A stretch of DNA of 64,000 nucleotides from NCBI RefSeq assembly GCF_001899075.1, contig NZ_MKVA01000005.1, positions 1,075,003-1,139,002 on the forward strand, read 5' to 3'. Shown one piece after another: positions 35,216 through 43,283 of this stretch (position 1 is the first letter of the stretch; every line of letters begins with the position of its first letter). The notes under the pieces were generated by a model. The model had not been told where the DNA came from. It was given only the letters and a program-made list of their open reading frames with translations, and searched no databases. The DNA comes from Devosia sp. 67-54. GTDB taxonomy: Bacteria > Pseudomonadota > Alphaproteobacteria > Rhizobiales > Devosiaceae. Position numbers and translations under genes: made by a program.

Positions 35216-35724
35216 GCCGCGGCTCCCGCAGGATGGATCAGCGCGGCCACGGGCTCGGCGGCGAGCCGCTTCGCCTCGTCGAGGAGATAGGCGGCGAGCG
35301 TCGCGGCGTGGGCATTGGCCTCGCCATAGACGTTGCGGGTCAGCACCGCCTCGACCGCCGCGGGCTGGCCGCTGTCGAGCGCCTCGCCGAGCACGCCGAC
35401 GAGGCCGTAGAAGACGTTCCCCATCTTCTTGACCTTGGCCGGCACGCCCAGATCGGTGACCCCCAGCTCGCGCAGCGAGCGGTCCATGTCGCGGAAGAAC
35501 AGGTCGACCAGCGCCTGGCCGAAATCGCGCGCCTCCGATTCTCCCTTGAGGCGGCGTAGCAGCAGCGCGAGGTGCAGCGAGATCATGTCGAAACGGCCGG
35601 TGACCGTGTCCGGAACGCCCCACTCGGCGTAGAACTTCTCCTGCCGGGATTGCGCCACAATAGCGCGATAGGCCTCGAAGGCAGCGTCGGGGGCGGCAGA
35701 TTTGCGGAAAAGACTGAAAATCAT
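35212..35724 (-). CDS. ubiquinol-cytochrome c reductase chaperone (CBP3/UQCC1-like)
   Basis: This 170-residue, helix-rich protein contains the family stretch YAEWGVPDTVTGRFDMISLH and later MGNVFYGLVG. Mitochondrial relatives (Cbp3/UQCC1) bind newly made cytochrome b during bc1 complex assembly. ATG at 35724 was chosen because GGAG lies 7 nt upstream; the ATGs at 35730 and 35742 are too close to, or before, that site. It is divergent from bamE, the normal arrangement in this group. Confidence 0.88.
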   Translation of the reverse strand: MIFSLFRKSAAPDAAFEAYRAIVAQSRQEKFYAEWGVPDTVTGRFDMISLHLALLLRRLKGESEARDFGQALVDLFFRDMDRSLRELGVTDLGVPAKVKKMGNVFYGLVGVLGEALDSGQPAAVEAVLTRNVYGEANAHAATLAAYLLDEAKRLAAEPVAALIHPAGAAA

Positions 35725-35844
35725 GGACATGCTCCGCGGCACTGCACGGCCGGAGCGGTTCGAAGCCAGCTTGCCAGCCGGCAGGATTGGCAGCTAAACA
35801 AACCGGCGCCTGACCGCAGGCCCGCGTCTTAGTCGAGAGACCTC

Positions 35845-36315
35845 GTGAAAGTCAAATCCATGCTCCAGCGCAAATCCGCCCCGGTCCTGCTCACTCTGAC
35901 GGCCGCCGGCCTGCTGGGAGCGACGCTGGCGGGCTGCTCGATGGGGTCGGGGCTGGCGCTCTCGACCAACAAGATCCAGGGCTATGCGATTTCGCAGGAC
36001 GCGCTGGCGCAAATCCGGCCCGGCCAGAGCCAGGAGCTGGTGGCCACGGTGCTCGGCTCGCCGCAGACGATGAACGCCTTCAACGAGGGCTCCGCCTGGT
36101 ACTACGTGCAGACCAAGGTGAACGAGACGGCGTTCGGGCTGACGACAGTGCAGGACCGCACGGTGCTGGCGATCTATTTCGACAAGAACAAGCGCGTCGC
36201 CGACAAGGCGGTGTACTCGGCCAAGGACGGCAAGGTGTTCACCATCGAGGGCCGCAAGACCCCGTCCTATGGCGAGGACAAGACCTTCGTCCAGTCGCTG
36301 ATCGACTCGATCTGA
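35845..36315 (+). CDS. bamE: outer-membrane assembly lipoprotein BamE (SmpA/OmlA)
   Basis: The 156-residue protein has a lipoprotein signal ending in the lipobox LAGC and the BamE core with GYAISQDALAQIRPGQSQE and VLGSPQ. It is a subunit of the BAM complex that inserts beta-barrel proteins into the outer membrane. The GTG at 35845 has GAGAG 5 nt upstream; ATG at 35860 is an alternative. It converges with nusB across 16 bp. Confidence 0.92.
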   Translation: MKVKSMLQRKSAPVLLTLTAAGLLGATLAGCSMGSGLALSTNKIQGYAISQDALAQIRPGQSQELVATVLGSPQTMNAFNEGSAWYYVQTKVNETAFGLTTVQDRTVLAIYFDKNKRVADKAVYSAKDGKVFTIEGRKTPSYGEDKTFVQSLIDSI

Positions 36316-36331
36316 GGCGCGCCGCGCCGCT

Positions 36332-36814
36332 TCAGCCGGCGGCGGTCAACTGCCGGGCGATGGTATCGAGCACGGCGTGCACCATGCCGGGCGCGTCGTC
36401 CTCGTAGAACGCCTTGGCAATATCGACATATTCGGTGATCACCACGCCCGGCGGGATGTCGCGGCGGCGCAGCAGTTCGAACGCGGCCGCCCTCAGGATG
36501 GCGCGCAACGTCGCATCGATACGGCCGACCGGCCAGTCATGACTCAAGGCCTTGTCGATGGTCGGGTCGATGTCGAGCTGGCTCTTGATGACGCCGCCGA
36601 CGATCTGGCGGAAGAAGTCGGCGTCGGCGGGCAGATATTGCTCGCCCTCGACCTCGCGGCCGAGCATGTGCGCCGAGAACTGGCTGAGCGTGTCCTCGAG
36701 CGTCTGCCGGCCCACATCCATCTGGTACAGCGCCTGCACCGCGGCAAGCCGCGCCGCCCCGCGCTGGTTGGCGGGCCGCACGGGCGAGCCGGTCGTGAGA
36801 GGCATGGAGGTCAT
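36332..36814 (-). CDS. nusB: transcription antitermination factor NusB
   Basis: The 160-residue all-helical protein shows RGAARLAAVQALYQMD, RIDATLRAILRAAAFEL and VVITEYVDIAKAFYED, all typical. It acts with NusE (S10) on boxA RNA in rRNA antitermination. ATG at 36814 was preferred over the TTG at 36823. No ribosome-binding site is visible, and it lies directly after a duplicated copy of the ribD 3' end that finishes 5 nt upstream with an in-frame stop. This suggests nusB was originally coupled to ribD. Confidence 0.92.
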   Translation of the reverse strand: MTSMPLTTGSPVRPANQRGAARLAAVQALYQMDVGRQTLEDTLSQFSAHMLGREVEGEQYLPADADFFRQIVGGVIKSQLDIDPTIDKALSHDWPVGRIDATLRAILRAAAFELLRRRDIPPGVVITEYVDIAKAFYEDDAPGMVHAVLDTIARQLTAAG

Positions 36815-36823
36815 GGAATTCAA

Positions 36824-36908
36824 CGGCGCTCGAGAGTGCGCACCTTATCTTCGCCCAGCGCGCGGCGGTCAACCTGCGAAAATCGCGCTGCGGCAATGCG
36901 GTCGGCGA
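36824..36908. repeat. direct repeat copy 1: remnant of the ribD 3' end
   Basis: This 85-bp segment matches 37330-37414 at 84 of 85 positions; the single difference is A36847 versus G37353. On the minus strand it encodes the last 28 or so codons of RibD, ending VRTLERR. Here they are followed by TGA, five bases and the nusB ATG. It is therefore likely to be the original gene end, cut off from the rest of ribD by the intervening cassette. Confidence 0.95.
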
Positions 36909-36913
36909 GACGA

Positions 36914-36941
36914 TTGCCGATCACCCGTCGGCTGCTAGAAT
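36914..36941 (+). promoter_or_regulatory. promoter of the small membrane-protein cassette
   Basis: TTGCCG (36914-36919) and TAGAAT (36936-36941) are 16 bp apart and begin 6 bp inside the unique DNA, immediately after direct repeat copy 1. The site is well placed for the two genes that follow and means the cassette would not depend on host transcription. Confidence 0.5.
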
Positions 36942-36966
36942 GTGGATGCTGCATCGGGGGAGCAGA

Positions 36967-37203
36967 ATGTCGACGGAAGCAGACAAGGAGCGACTCAAGC
37001 TCACGGCCAACCTGCTCAACGCCTTGGCCTCCGGCACCATTCTCAGCGCGCTGATCGCACCCTATGTGGCGATAGGCTTGGGAAATTTACCGGCGAACGC
37101 TTCGCCCGTAAACCTGCTCGGGCTGAGCACGTTTGGCCTGGCTCTCGGCGTTGTGCTACATTTGGTGGCGCGTCGACAGTTCAATGGACTGGATCGCCTA
37201 TGA
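36967..37203 (+). CDS. small two-helix membrane protein of the ribD cassette
   Basis: The product has 78 residues: a charged N-terminus (MSTEADKERLKL), a hydrophobic segment around 18-40, a polar loop with NLPANASP, and a second hydrophobic segment around 52-70 ending LVARRQFNG. I recognise no named family. ATG at 36967 has GGGGGAG 4-5 nt upstream; an earlier in-frame ATG at 36940 overlaps the -10. It overlaps the next ORF by ATGA. GC content is lower than its neighbours. Confidence 0.65.
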   Translation: MSTEADKERLKLTANLLNALASGTILSALIAPYVAIGLGNLPANASPVNLLGLSTFGLALGVVLHLVARRQFNGLDRL

Positions 37204-37325
37204 CGACACTGATCCTCTGGCTTTGGGCGCCCTTCGTGGTGGGCGTGGTGATCGCCGTGGCGAGCTATCTCTCCTGGCGAGACAGGCGTCGCGACGGCGG
37301 CCGGCATCGCAGCGCAGCGGAATAG
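37200..37325 (+). CDS. 41-residue single-pass membrane microprotein of the ribD cassette
   Basis: The ORF starts with ATGA overlapping the stop of the 78-residue protein. It encodes MTTLILWLWAPFVVGVV, a single membrane helix, then a basic tail with WRDRRRDGGRHR, and stops at 37325, one base before the stop of the opposing ribD. The charge pattern predicts the tail in the cytoplasm. Translational coupling supports a two-subunit membrane unit; function is unknown. Confidence 0.6.
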   Translation: MTTLILWLWAPFVVGVVIAVASYLSWRDRRRDGGRHRSAAE

Positions 37326-38417
37326 CTAGCGGCGCTCGAGAGTGCGCACCTTGTCTTCGCCCAGCGCGCGGCGGTCAACCTGCGAAAATCGCGCTGCGGC
37401 AATGCGGTCGGCGAAGCTGCCGAGCAGCGCCGCGGGCACGCCGGAACGGCCCAGCTCGACCGGCGTGTCGATGATGTGCAGGCGATCGACCAGCTCGCCG
37501 GCGATGAAGGATTCCGCCAGCCTGGCGCCGGCTTCGACGAACAGGCGGTTGATGCCGCGATCGCCCAGGATCGACAGGACCTGCCGCAGGTCCGGGCGGC
37601 CGTGGCGGCCTTCGACCGCTATCACCTCGACGCCGGGACGCAGGGTCAGCGGCCGCTCCGGCGTGGTGAAGACGACAATGGGAATGCCCGAGACGGCTGC
37701 GAACAACTCGCGCCGCAGATCGATGTCCCGCGCGCCGGCGAGGATGACGCGAAGCGCGCCCCTGCCCTCGAGGCCATCGAGGTGGATGCGCAGGTCATTG
37801 TCCTCGATCTCGGCCCGGGCGGCGCCCGAAAGGATCGCGTCGGCGGCGGCGCGTTCGCGCTCGATGAAGCGCAGCGCCTCGGCGCCGAGCAGGGTGTCGC
37901 TGCCGGGCGCGGCATAGCCGACCATGCCGTCGGCGCTCAGCGACAGCTTGAGGGTGACGAAGGGCCGGCCCTTGGTGATGCGCGTCGTGTAGCCCTCGTT
38001 CAGCAGCCGCGACGGGGCATGATCGAGATGCACGGCCTCAATGCCCGCTTCGGCGAGCGCGGCGAGCCCCTGCCCCGCGCGCTGCGGATCGGGATCGAGC
38101 ATGCCGGCGACGACACGGCCGATGCCGAATTCGAGGATGGCGTCGGTGATGGGCGCATGGCTGGTGTAGTGCGCCGCCGGCTCGAGCGTGACGTAGAGCG
38201 TGCGGCCCTCCGTCATGCCTCTCGCCTCGGACAGCGCCAGCAGCTCCGCCGGGTCCGAGCCGCGGGGCGGCGTCGCGGCGCGGCCGAACAGCAATTGCCG
38301 GCCGGGATCGACGACCAGCGCGCCGACGGTGGGCGCCGCGCCGGTCGAACCGAGCGCACTGCTCGCGAGGCGCGCGGCGGCATCGAGCCAGCGCCGGTCG
38401 GACGCGCCGTCGGTCAA
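37326..38417 (-). CDS. ribD: RibD-like protein with degenerate deaminase domain
   Basis: The 363-residue product has the RibD two-domain layout of deaminase (1-145) and reductase (about 146-363). In the deaminase domain the zinc ligands are gone: the HAE motif reads PAE (P56), the first PC cysteine is A81 in [10 protein letters not shown], and the second is I90 in APITDAI. The reductase domain looks intact: [10 protein letters not shown], an ATLLG-like [10 protein letters not shown] and [12 protein letters not shown]. It may therefore only reduce the pyrimidine intermediate, or may have a new role. It overlaps nrdR by 4 bp. Its last 85 bp are duplicated near nusB. Confidence 0.85.
   Translation of the reverse strand: MTDGASDRRWLDAAARLASSALGSTGAAPTVGALVVDPGRQLLFGRAATPPRGSDPAELLALSEARGMTEGRTLYVTLEPAAHYTSHAPITDAILEFGIGRVVAGMLDPDPQRAGQGLAALAEAGIEAVHLDHAPSRLLNEGYTTRITKGRPFVTLKLSLSADGMVGYAAPGSDTLLGAEALRFIERERAAADAILSGAARAEIEDNDLRIHLDGLEGRGALRVILAGARDIDLRRELFAAVSGIPIVVFTTPERPLTLRPGVEVIAVEGRHGRPDLRQVLSILGDRGINRLFVEAGARLAESFIAGELVDRLHIIDTPVELGRSGVPAALLGSFADRIAAARFSQVDRRALGEDKVRTLERR
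37330..37414. repeat. direct repeat copy 2: functional ribD 3' end
   Basis: This is the second copy of the 85-bp repeat, offset 506 bp from copy 1. It forms the present C-terminal codons of ribD, where VRTLERR is followed by TAG instead of TGA. The cassette of two membrane genes lies between the copies, so the insertion carried or generated a replacement gene end. Confidence 0.95.
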
Positions 38418-38896
38418 TCGTCGTCTTCGCCCAGCGTGGGCAGCTCGCCGTTCCTGAGCTCGCTCAGGAACGAGCGGAAGTCGTCGGCCTTGCCGAAGTT
38501 CTTGTACACCGAGGCGAAGCGCACGAAGGCGACGTCGTCGAGGTTCTTGAGCCCTTCCATGACGAACTCGCCGATCTGGTCGGAGGTGATCTCCACCTCG
38601 CCCAGGCTTTCGAGCTGGCGCACGACGCCGGAGATCAGGCGCTCGACCCGCTCGGGCTCGACAGCGCGCTTGCGCAGCGCCGTGTTGACCGAGCGCGCCA
38701 GCTTGTCGCGATCGAAGGGGACCTTGCGGCCCGACTTCTTGATCACCGTCAGCTCGCGCAGCTGCACGCGCTCAAAGGTGGTGAAGCGGCCGCCGCAACT
38801 GGGGCAGATGCGGCGGCGGCGAATGGCGCTCGAATCGTCGGTCGGACGGCTGTCCTTGACCTGCGTGTCGTCATTTCCGCAGTAGGGGCAGCGCAT
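38414..38896 (-). CDS. nrdR: transcriptional repressor NrdR
   Basis: The 160-residue protein has an N-terminal zinc ribbon (CPYCG and CPSCGGRF) and an ATP-cone domain ([18 protein letters not shown]). NrdR senses ATP/dATP and represses ribonucleotide reductase genes. It lies between glyA and ribD, its usual place, and is coupled to ribD by overlap. Confidence 0.97.
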   Translation of the reverse strand: MRCPYCGNDDTQVKDSRPTDDSSAIRRRRICPSCGGRFTTFERVQLRELTVIKKSGRKVPFDRDKLARSVNTALRKRAVEPERVERLISGVVRQLESLGEVEITSDQIGEFVMEGLKNLDDVAFVRFASVYKNFGKADDFRSFLSELRNGELPTLGEDDD

Positions 38897-38904
38897 CTAC
38901 CGGC

Positions 38905-40209
38905 TCAATCCTGATAGATCGGGAAGCGCGCGGTGAGCGCCCGCACCTTGTCGCGCACCGCAGCTTCGACGGCGGCGTTGCCGTCGTCGGAGTTGGCCTC
39001 GCGCAGGCCGTCCAGCACCTCGACGATGTACTGGCCGATGAGGCGGAACTCGGCTTCGCCGAAGCCGCGGGTGGTGCCGGCCGGAGTGCCGAGGCGCACG
39101 CCCGAGGTGACGAACGGCTTTTCCGGGTCGAACGGAATGCCGTTCTTGTTGCAGGTGATGTTGGCGCGGCCGAGCGCCGCCTCGGCGCGCTTGCCGGTGG
39201 CGTTCTTGGGCCGCAGGTCGACCAGCATCAGGTGGTTGTCGGTGCCGCCCGAAACGACGTCGAGGCCATGCTCGATCAGCGCCGACGACAGCGCCTTGGC
39301 ATTGGCGACGACCTGCCGGGCATAGGCCTTGAACTCGGGCTGCAGCGCCTCCTTCAGCGCCACCGCCTTGGCGGCGATGACGTGCATCAGCGGGCCGCCC
39401 TGCAGGCCGGGGAACACCGCCGAGTTGATCTTCTTGGCGATATCCTCGTCATTGGTGAGGATCATGCCGCCGCGCGGGCCGCGCAAGCTCTTGTGCGTGG
39501 TGGTGGTCACCACATGGGCGTGCGGCACCGGCGAGGGATGGACGCCACCGGCGACGAGGCCGGCGATGTGCGCCATGTCGACCATCAGGTAGGCGCCGAT
39601 GGAGTCGGCGATCTCGCGGAAGCGCTTCCAGTCCCAAATGCGCGAATAGGCGGTGCCGCCGGCGAGGATCAGCTTGGGCTTGTGCTCGTGCGCCTTGCGC
39701 TCGACCTCGTCCATGTCGAGCAGATGGTCGTCCTTGCGGACGCCGTAGGAGACGACCTTGAACCATTTGCCCGACATGTTGACCGGCGAGCCATGCGTGA
39801 GGTGGCCGCCGGAATTGAGGTCGAGGCCCATGAAGGTGTCGCCCGGCTGCAGCAGCGCGAGAAACACCGCCTGGTTCATCTGGCTGCCGGAGTTCGGCTG
39901 CACGTTGGCGAACCCGGCGCCGAAGAGCTGCTTGGCGCGCGCGATGGCGAGATTTTCCGCGACGTCGACGTATTGGCAGCCGCCATAGTAGCGCTTGCCG
40001 GGATAGCCCTCGGCATATTTGTTGGTCATGATCGAGCCCTGCGCCTCGAGCACCGCCTTGCTGACGATGTTCTCAGAGGCGATCAGCTCGATCTCGTGCT
40101 GCTGGCGGCCGAGCTCGTTGCGGATCGCTTCGGCGATCTCGGGATCGGACTCGGCAAGGGTCGCTGAAAAGAAGTTCGGAAACAGCGGAAGTGACGCGGC
40201 GGCGCTCAT
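38905..40209 (-). CDS. glyA: serine hydroxymethyltransferase
   Basis: The 434-residue PLP enzyme interconverts serine and glycine with tetrahydrofolate. The PLP lysine lies in [37 protein letters not shown] and [10 protein letters not shown] are also present. It starts the glyA-nrdR-ribD operon, with 8 bp to nrdR. A possible promoter upstream is described with the adjoining intergenic region. Confidence 0.98.
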   Translation of the reverse strand: MSAAASLPLFPNFFSATLAESDPEIAEAIRNELGRQQHEIELIASENIVSKAVLEAQGSIMTNKYAEGYPGKRYYGGCQYVDVAENLAIARAKQLFGAGFANVQPNSGSQMNQAVFLALLQPGDTFMGLDLNSGGHLTHGSPVNMSGKWFKVVSYGVRKDDHLLDMDEVERKAHEHKPKLILAGGTAYSRIWDWKRFREIADSIGAYLMVDMAHIAGLVAGGVHPSPVPHAHVVTTTTHKSLRGPRGGMILTNDEDIAKKINSAVFPGLQGGPLMHVIAAKAVALKEALQPEFKAYARQVVANAKALSSALIEHGLDVVSGGTDNHLMLVDLRPKNATGKRAEAALGRANITCNKNGIPFDPEKPFVTSGVRLGTPAGTTRGFGEAEFRLIGQYIVEVLDGLREANSDDGNAAVEAAVRDKVRALTARFPIYQD

Positions 40210-40585
40210 GGGCGTTCCCCGTGGTGAGAGGGCGGACAGGTCCGGCGAGTGCCCGGCTTTATCATGTGCCGAGCGGCGATTCCAAGGCCGGCGGCAGCCT
40301 CAAAAAGTGGGGGGATGATGGCTGGCATAGGGCTCCCTTCAGGTTCGAGTGGGTGCCCAGGCGAGCGGCGGAAACCGTTCGCGTTCCCCGATGGTGGCCC
40401 ATCTTTCTCGCCAGTCGCGCGAACCGGCCGATTATGGACGAAACCGGGCTGCGGCGGAAGGCCTCGCCCCGGAACGATGCGGCGGCTTGCGAGTTAGCGA
40501 CGACATCAGGTGACGCAAGGCCGCCCGACGCGCGGCACGCCGGGCTCGGCTCTGCCAAACCAACAAGAAAACCAAGGAGATCACA
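40210..40585. other. 376-bp region between glyA and the BA14K gene
   Basis: No gene is supported here. On the minus strand TTGGAA (40285-40280) and GATAAA (40263-40258), 16 bp apart, could form the glyA promoter about 50 bp before the start. I looked for a glycine or tetrahydrofolate riboswitch and recognised none. The right half should hold the promoter of the BA14K gene, but no clear hexamers stand out. Confidence 0.4.
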
Positions 40586-40822
40586 ATGTTCGTATCCCCC
40601 CTCGTGGCCGCCCTGCTGATCGGCAGTTTCTGGACCGGCATCGGGACAGCGGCCGTGGTCAGCAACTCGGACGTCTGGGACCACCATCGCAGCGACGTGG
40701 TGATCAGCGCCCAGGCCACCGATCACGACACCGCCTGCGCGGCCAAGTACCGCTCGTACAATCCCGATACGGGAATGTATCTGAGCAGCCGCGACTACAA
40801 GTGGCACGATTGCCGGCTCTAA
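40586..40822 (+). CDS. BA14K-family small secreted protein
   Basis: The 78-residue product begins with a hydrophobic signal or anchor (LVAALLIGSFWTGIGTAAVV). Its C-terminus matches the BA14K pattern CAAKYRSYNPDTGMYLS, ending with a second cysteine (HDCRL), which probably forms a disulfide. BA14K proteins of Brucella and relatives are immunoreactive and lectin-like; the role here is unknown. AAGGAG lies 6 nt before the ATG. A strong terminator follows. Confidence 0.82.
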   Translation: MFVSPLVAALLIGSFWTGIGTAAVVSNSDVWDHHRSDVVISAQATDHDTACAAKYRSYNPDTGMYLSSRDYKWHDCRL

Positions 40823-40840
40823 GCCGGTCGCGTCCAGCTC

Positions 40841-40870
40841 AAGGGCCCGCTTCGGCGGGCCTTTGCTTTT
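40841..40870 (+). terminator. rho-independent terminator of the BA14K gene
   Basis: GGCCCGC and GCGGGCC close a TTCG tetraloop, extended by AA/TT pairs, and are followed by TTTGCTTTT. It lies 19 bp past the BA14K stop and just before the end of the convergent DUF6898-like gene. Confidence 0.88.
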
Positions 40871-40877
40871 CGCCGGC

Positions 40878-41087
40878 CTAAGCGTCGCGCTGCAGGCGCC
40901 GCCTGAGCTTGGCCAGCGCCAATTGCTGCATCTGGATTTGCGTGGCGGCCAAAGGCGCGATGACGATGACCTCGATGCCGGTGCGGGCATCGATGGCGGC
41001 GACGCGCATCTGGCCACCGATCTGGGTGAACTCGAAATAGATTTCGCCCTCGCCGGAAGCGCTGCCGCTGCCGCCTCCGGGCGCCAC
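40878..41087 (-). CDS. DUF6898-like small conserved protein
   Basis: The product has 69 residues. After a Gly/Ser-rich N-terminus comes a block conserved in alphaproteobacteria: EIYFEFTQIGGQMRVAAID, then TGIEVIVIAPL. It is soluble with no known function. The GTG start lies one base after the ldtP stop, so it is probably co-transcribed and coupled. The family name is from recollection of similar small proteins and is less certain than the ORF. Confidence 0.68.
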   Translation of the reverse strand: MAPGGGSGSASGEGEIYFEFTQIGGQMRVAAIDARTGIEVIVIAPLAATQIQMQQLALAKLRRRLQRDA

Positions 41088-41088
41088 C

Positions 41089-42357
41089 TCAGGCGGTGGT
41101 GGTGTCGATCAGGCCCCGGCTGTCGAACTGGTAGACGTCGTCGCGGAAGCTGACGATGCCGTTCCGGTTGGCCCAGGCGCTGACATAGGTGGTGTGGATC
41201 GGGGTCGCCTGCTTGAGGTTCACGTCGAGCCGCTCGTTGGAGTTGAACACCGCCTCGACCGCCGTCTCGTCCCAGCCGCCATTGGGGCCGAGCAGCCAGG
41301 TCACCAATTCGTCGACGCCCTCGACGCGCACGCAGCCCGACGAATGGAAGCGCGCATTCTCGGCGAACAGCGATTTCGACGGGGTGTCGTGCAGATAGAC
41401 GTCGAACTTGTTGGGGAAGTTGATCTTGCAGTGCCCCATCGAATTCTCGGCGCCCGGCTCCTGGCGGAACATGTAGTTCACCGCCTCGTCGGTGTGCCAG
41501 TCGATGTCGGTCGGCTGCAGCTCGTTGCCCTTGCTGTCGTAGATATGGATCTTGAACTTGGTCAGGTACTGCGGATCGTCGTTCATGTACTTGATCAGGT
41601 CCTTTTCGATCAGGCTCTTGGGGACGTGCCAGTACGGATTGAAGTTGATCTGCTGGATCTTGGAATCGAGGATCGGGGTCGGGCGGTCGATGCGGCCGAC
41701 CACGGCGGTGTGGCGCTGGGCCACCTGCCCCACCTCCACCGCTTCGATCGAGGCCGCGGGGATGTTCACCACCACATAGCGGTCCGAGGTCAGGCTGCCG
41801 GCGGTCTGCTGCACGCGCTGCAGGTTGAGCTGCAGCTGGCTGAGGCGCTGCTGGGCGGTCACCTGCAGCGCGTAGAAGGTCGGCTCGTCGATCTTGCCGT
41901 TGGGAATGATGCCGTGGCGCACCTGGAACTTGCGGACGGCGAGATCGAGGTCGTCGCCGAAGCTGGTGTCGACGCGCTTGGCGTTGGGCATGTCCCCGAC
42001 CAGGATCAGATGGCGCTTGAGGTCGATGACGGCGCGGCCGTCCTTGCCCAGCGACAGGCCGAAGGTCTGGCGCGACGGCTGCTCCCAGCCGCCCTGCTGC
42101 ACCACCTGGGTGTAGTAGGCGATGGCGTCCTGGATGTTGTTGGCAGTGTCGAAGCTGAGGATCGGCTCGGGCGTATCGATGGCCGCCAGCGCCGCCGCGG
42201 TGTTCTTGTCGACATCGACCGATTTCATCCGCGCATTGCGGGCGAGGATATCCCAGATCGAGTCGGAATCCCCGTCGGCGCGGGCAGCCGGGGCGAAGGC
42301 GGCGGCCACGCCAAAGGCGGCGGCCGAGGACAGAAGCTTGCGCCGGGTCAAAGTCAT
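41089..42357 (-). CDS. ldtP: L,D-transpeptidase (YcbB/LdtP-like)
   Basis: The 422-residue periplasmic enzyme has a twin-arginine-like signal (MTLTRRKLLSSAAAF). A peptidoglycan-binding domain (VRKFQVRHGIIPNGKIDEPT, near 141-160) follows. The YkuD catalytic domain has H323 (YLHDTP) and H338 with C342 in FHSSGCVRV. It makes 3-3 crosslinks in peptidoglycan. The neighbouring MarR-type LdtR regulates ldtP in Liberibacter and Sinorhizobium, which supports the assignment. Confidence 0.92.
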   Translation of the reverse strand: MTLTRRKLLSSAAAFGVAAAFAPAARADGDSDSIWDILARNARMKSVDVDKNTAAALAAIDTPEPILSFDTANNIQDAIAYYTQVVQQGGWEQPSRQTFGLSLGKDGRAVIDLKRHLILVGDMPNAKRVDTSFGDDLDLAVRKFQVRHGIIPNGKIDEPTFYALQVTAQQRLSQLQLNLQRVQQTAGSLTSDRYVVVNIPAASIEAVEVGQVAQRHTAVVGRIDRPTPILDSKIQQINFNPYWHVPKSLIEKDLIKYMNDDPQYLTKFKIHIYDSKGNELQPTDIDWHTDEAVNYMFRQEPGAENSMGHCKINFPNKFDVYLHDTPSKSLFAENARFHSSGCVRVEGVDELVTWLLGPNGGWDETAVEAVFNSNERLDVNLKQATPIHTTYVSAWANRNGIVSFRDDVYQFDSRGLIDTTTA

Positions 42358-42521
42358 ACGATCACCAATTCATTCACGAGGGCAGCCGTCCGCGGGCGGC
42401 AAAAATACCACCCTCGCCGCTTCGGCCACAACACAATGTGCCGTGAACCTCGGATACGCCAAACGCAATGAACCGGCCGGAGGGGACGCCGCGACGACGG
42501 AGTTTCTAAGGGGCTTTGCGG

Positions 42522-42557
42522 CACAAATAAGAAACGCCGGCGCATTGGCCGGCGTTT
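42522..42557 (-). terminator. likely terminator of ldtR
   Basis: AAACGCCGGC (42532-42541) and GCCGGCGTTT (42548-42557) form a perfect 10-bp stem with a GCATTG loop. On the minus strand it is followed by TTTCTTATTTGT, an interrupted T-run. It would end ldtR transcription before ldtP. Confidence 0.6.
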
Positions 42558-42565
42558 GCTGGGCG

Positions 42566-42587
42566 AATGTGGCCCGAGGGCCACATT
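42566..42587. repeat. perfect 9-bp hairpin downstream of ldtR
   Basis: AATGTGGCC and GGCCACATT are separated by CGAG. There is no T-run on either side. It sits between the terminator-like stem and the duplicated hairpin unit, all within the likely ldtR 3' untranslated region. Confidence 0.7.
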
Positions 42588-42595
42588 GCTTGCCT

Positions 42596-42687
42596 GCGCT
42601 CTGGCCGACCGATCCCAAGAAGGCTCGCTCGGCCAACCGCTGTGTGTTTGCGCTCTGGCCGACCGATCCTAAGGGATTGGTCGGCCA
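42596..42687. repeat. two direct copies of a hairpin unit behind ldtR
   Basis: The 20-mer GCGCTCTGGCCGACCGATCC occurs at 42596-42615 and 42650-42669, a 54-bp period. Each copy opens an inverted repeat. The second is nearly perfect over 14 bp (42656-42669 with 42674-42687, one G-U pair, loop TAAG). The first has decayed to TGGCCGA/TCGGCCA arms (42602-42608, 42629-42635). The second ends 16 bp from the ldtR stop. Confidence 0.75.
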
Positions 42688-42702
42688 GACGCTGTATGTG
42701 TA

Positions 42703-43212
42703 TCAGAGCTTGTAGAGGATCTGGTCGACCCAGAAGCGCTCCAGCCGGCCCAGCGCCTTGTTGAGGCTTTCGAAGGCGCCCTCGTCGAGGCCGCCGACCT
42801 TGTCGATCGACTTGAGGTGGCGCTCGTAGAGCTCGTCGATGACTTCGGCGACTTCTTCGCCCTTGGGCGTCAGACGAATGCGGACGGAGCGGCGGTCTGC
42901 GCGAGAACGTTCCTGAAAGATGTAGCCGGTTTCCACCAGTTTTTTCAGGTTGTACGAGACGTTGCTGCCCAGGTAGTAGCCGCGCGAACGCAGCTCGCCG
43001 GCGGTCATTTCGGCGTCGCCGATGTTGAACATCAGCAGCGCCTGGACCGGATTGATGTCGTCCCAGCCCATGCGGTCGAACTCATCCTTGATGAGATCGA
43101 GCAGCCGGCGATGCAGCCGCTCCACACGGCTGACGGCCTCGAGATATTGCGGCTTCAGGCGGCCCGCACTGCCCGGCGCCTCTGCCTCGACGGCATTGGA
43201 TTTGGTTGCCAT
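42703..43212 (-). CDS. ldtR: LdtR, MarR-family regulator of L,D-transpeptidase
   Basis: The 169-residue winged-helix protein has GDAEMTAGELRSRGYYLGSNVSYN as its DNA-binding region, followed by the wing SRADRRSVRIRLTPKG. In Liberibacter and Sinorhizobium LdtR controls ldtP and osmotic tolerance, and small molecules release it from DNA. Here it lies 345 bp upstream of ldtP on the same strand. A large inverted repeat 72 bp before its start is a candidate autoregulatory site. Confidence 0.9.
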   Translation of the reverse strand: MATKSNAVEAEAPGSAGRLKPQYLEAVSRVERLHRRLLDLIKDEFDRMGWDDINPVQALLMFNIGDAEMTAGELRSRGYYLGSNVSYNLKKLVETGYIFQERSRADRRSVRIRLTPKGEEVAEVIDELYERHLKSIDKVGGLDEGAFESLNKALGRLERFWVDQILYKL

Positions 43213-43283
43213 TGTTGCCTCACTGTTCCTGTGGTCCGGGCGATTGATCGCCTCTCATAGGACGCAACTTAGCCACACCCGAA

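Larger units (their letters stand above)
42358..42702. other. 345-bp hairpin-rich region between ldtR and ldtP
   Basis: No gene is supported. The part next to ldtR contains four inverted repeats in about 160 bp, listed separately: a terminator-like stem at 42532-42557, a stem at 42566-42587, and two related stems at 42602-42635 and 42656-42687. The remaining 170 bp before ldtP presumably carries the ldtP promoter; I could not assign hexamers with confidence. Confidence 0.6.

Noticed and set aside
40210..40585. Riboswitch upstream of glyA
   Set aside because: I looked for glycine, SAM and tetrahydrofolate riboswitch cores on the minus strand and recognised none.
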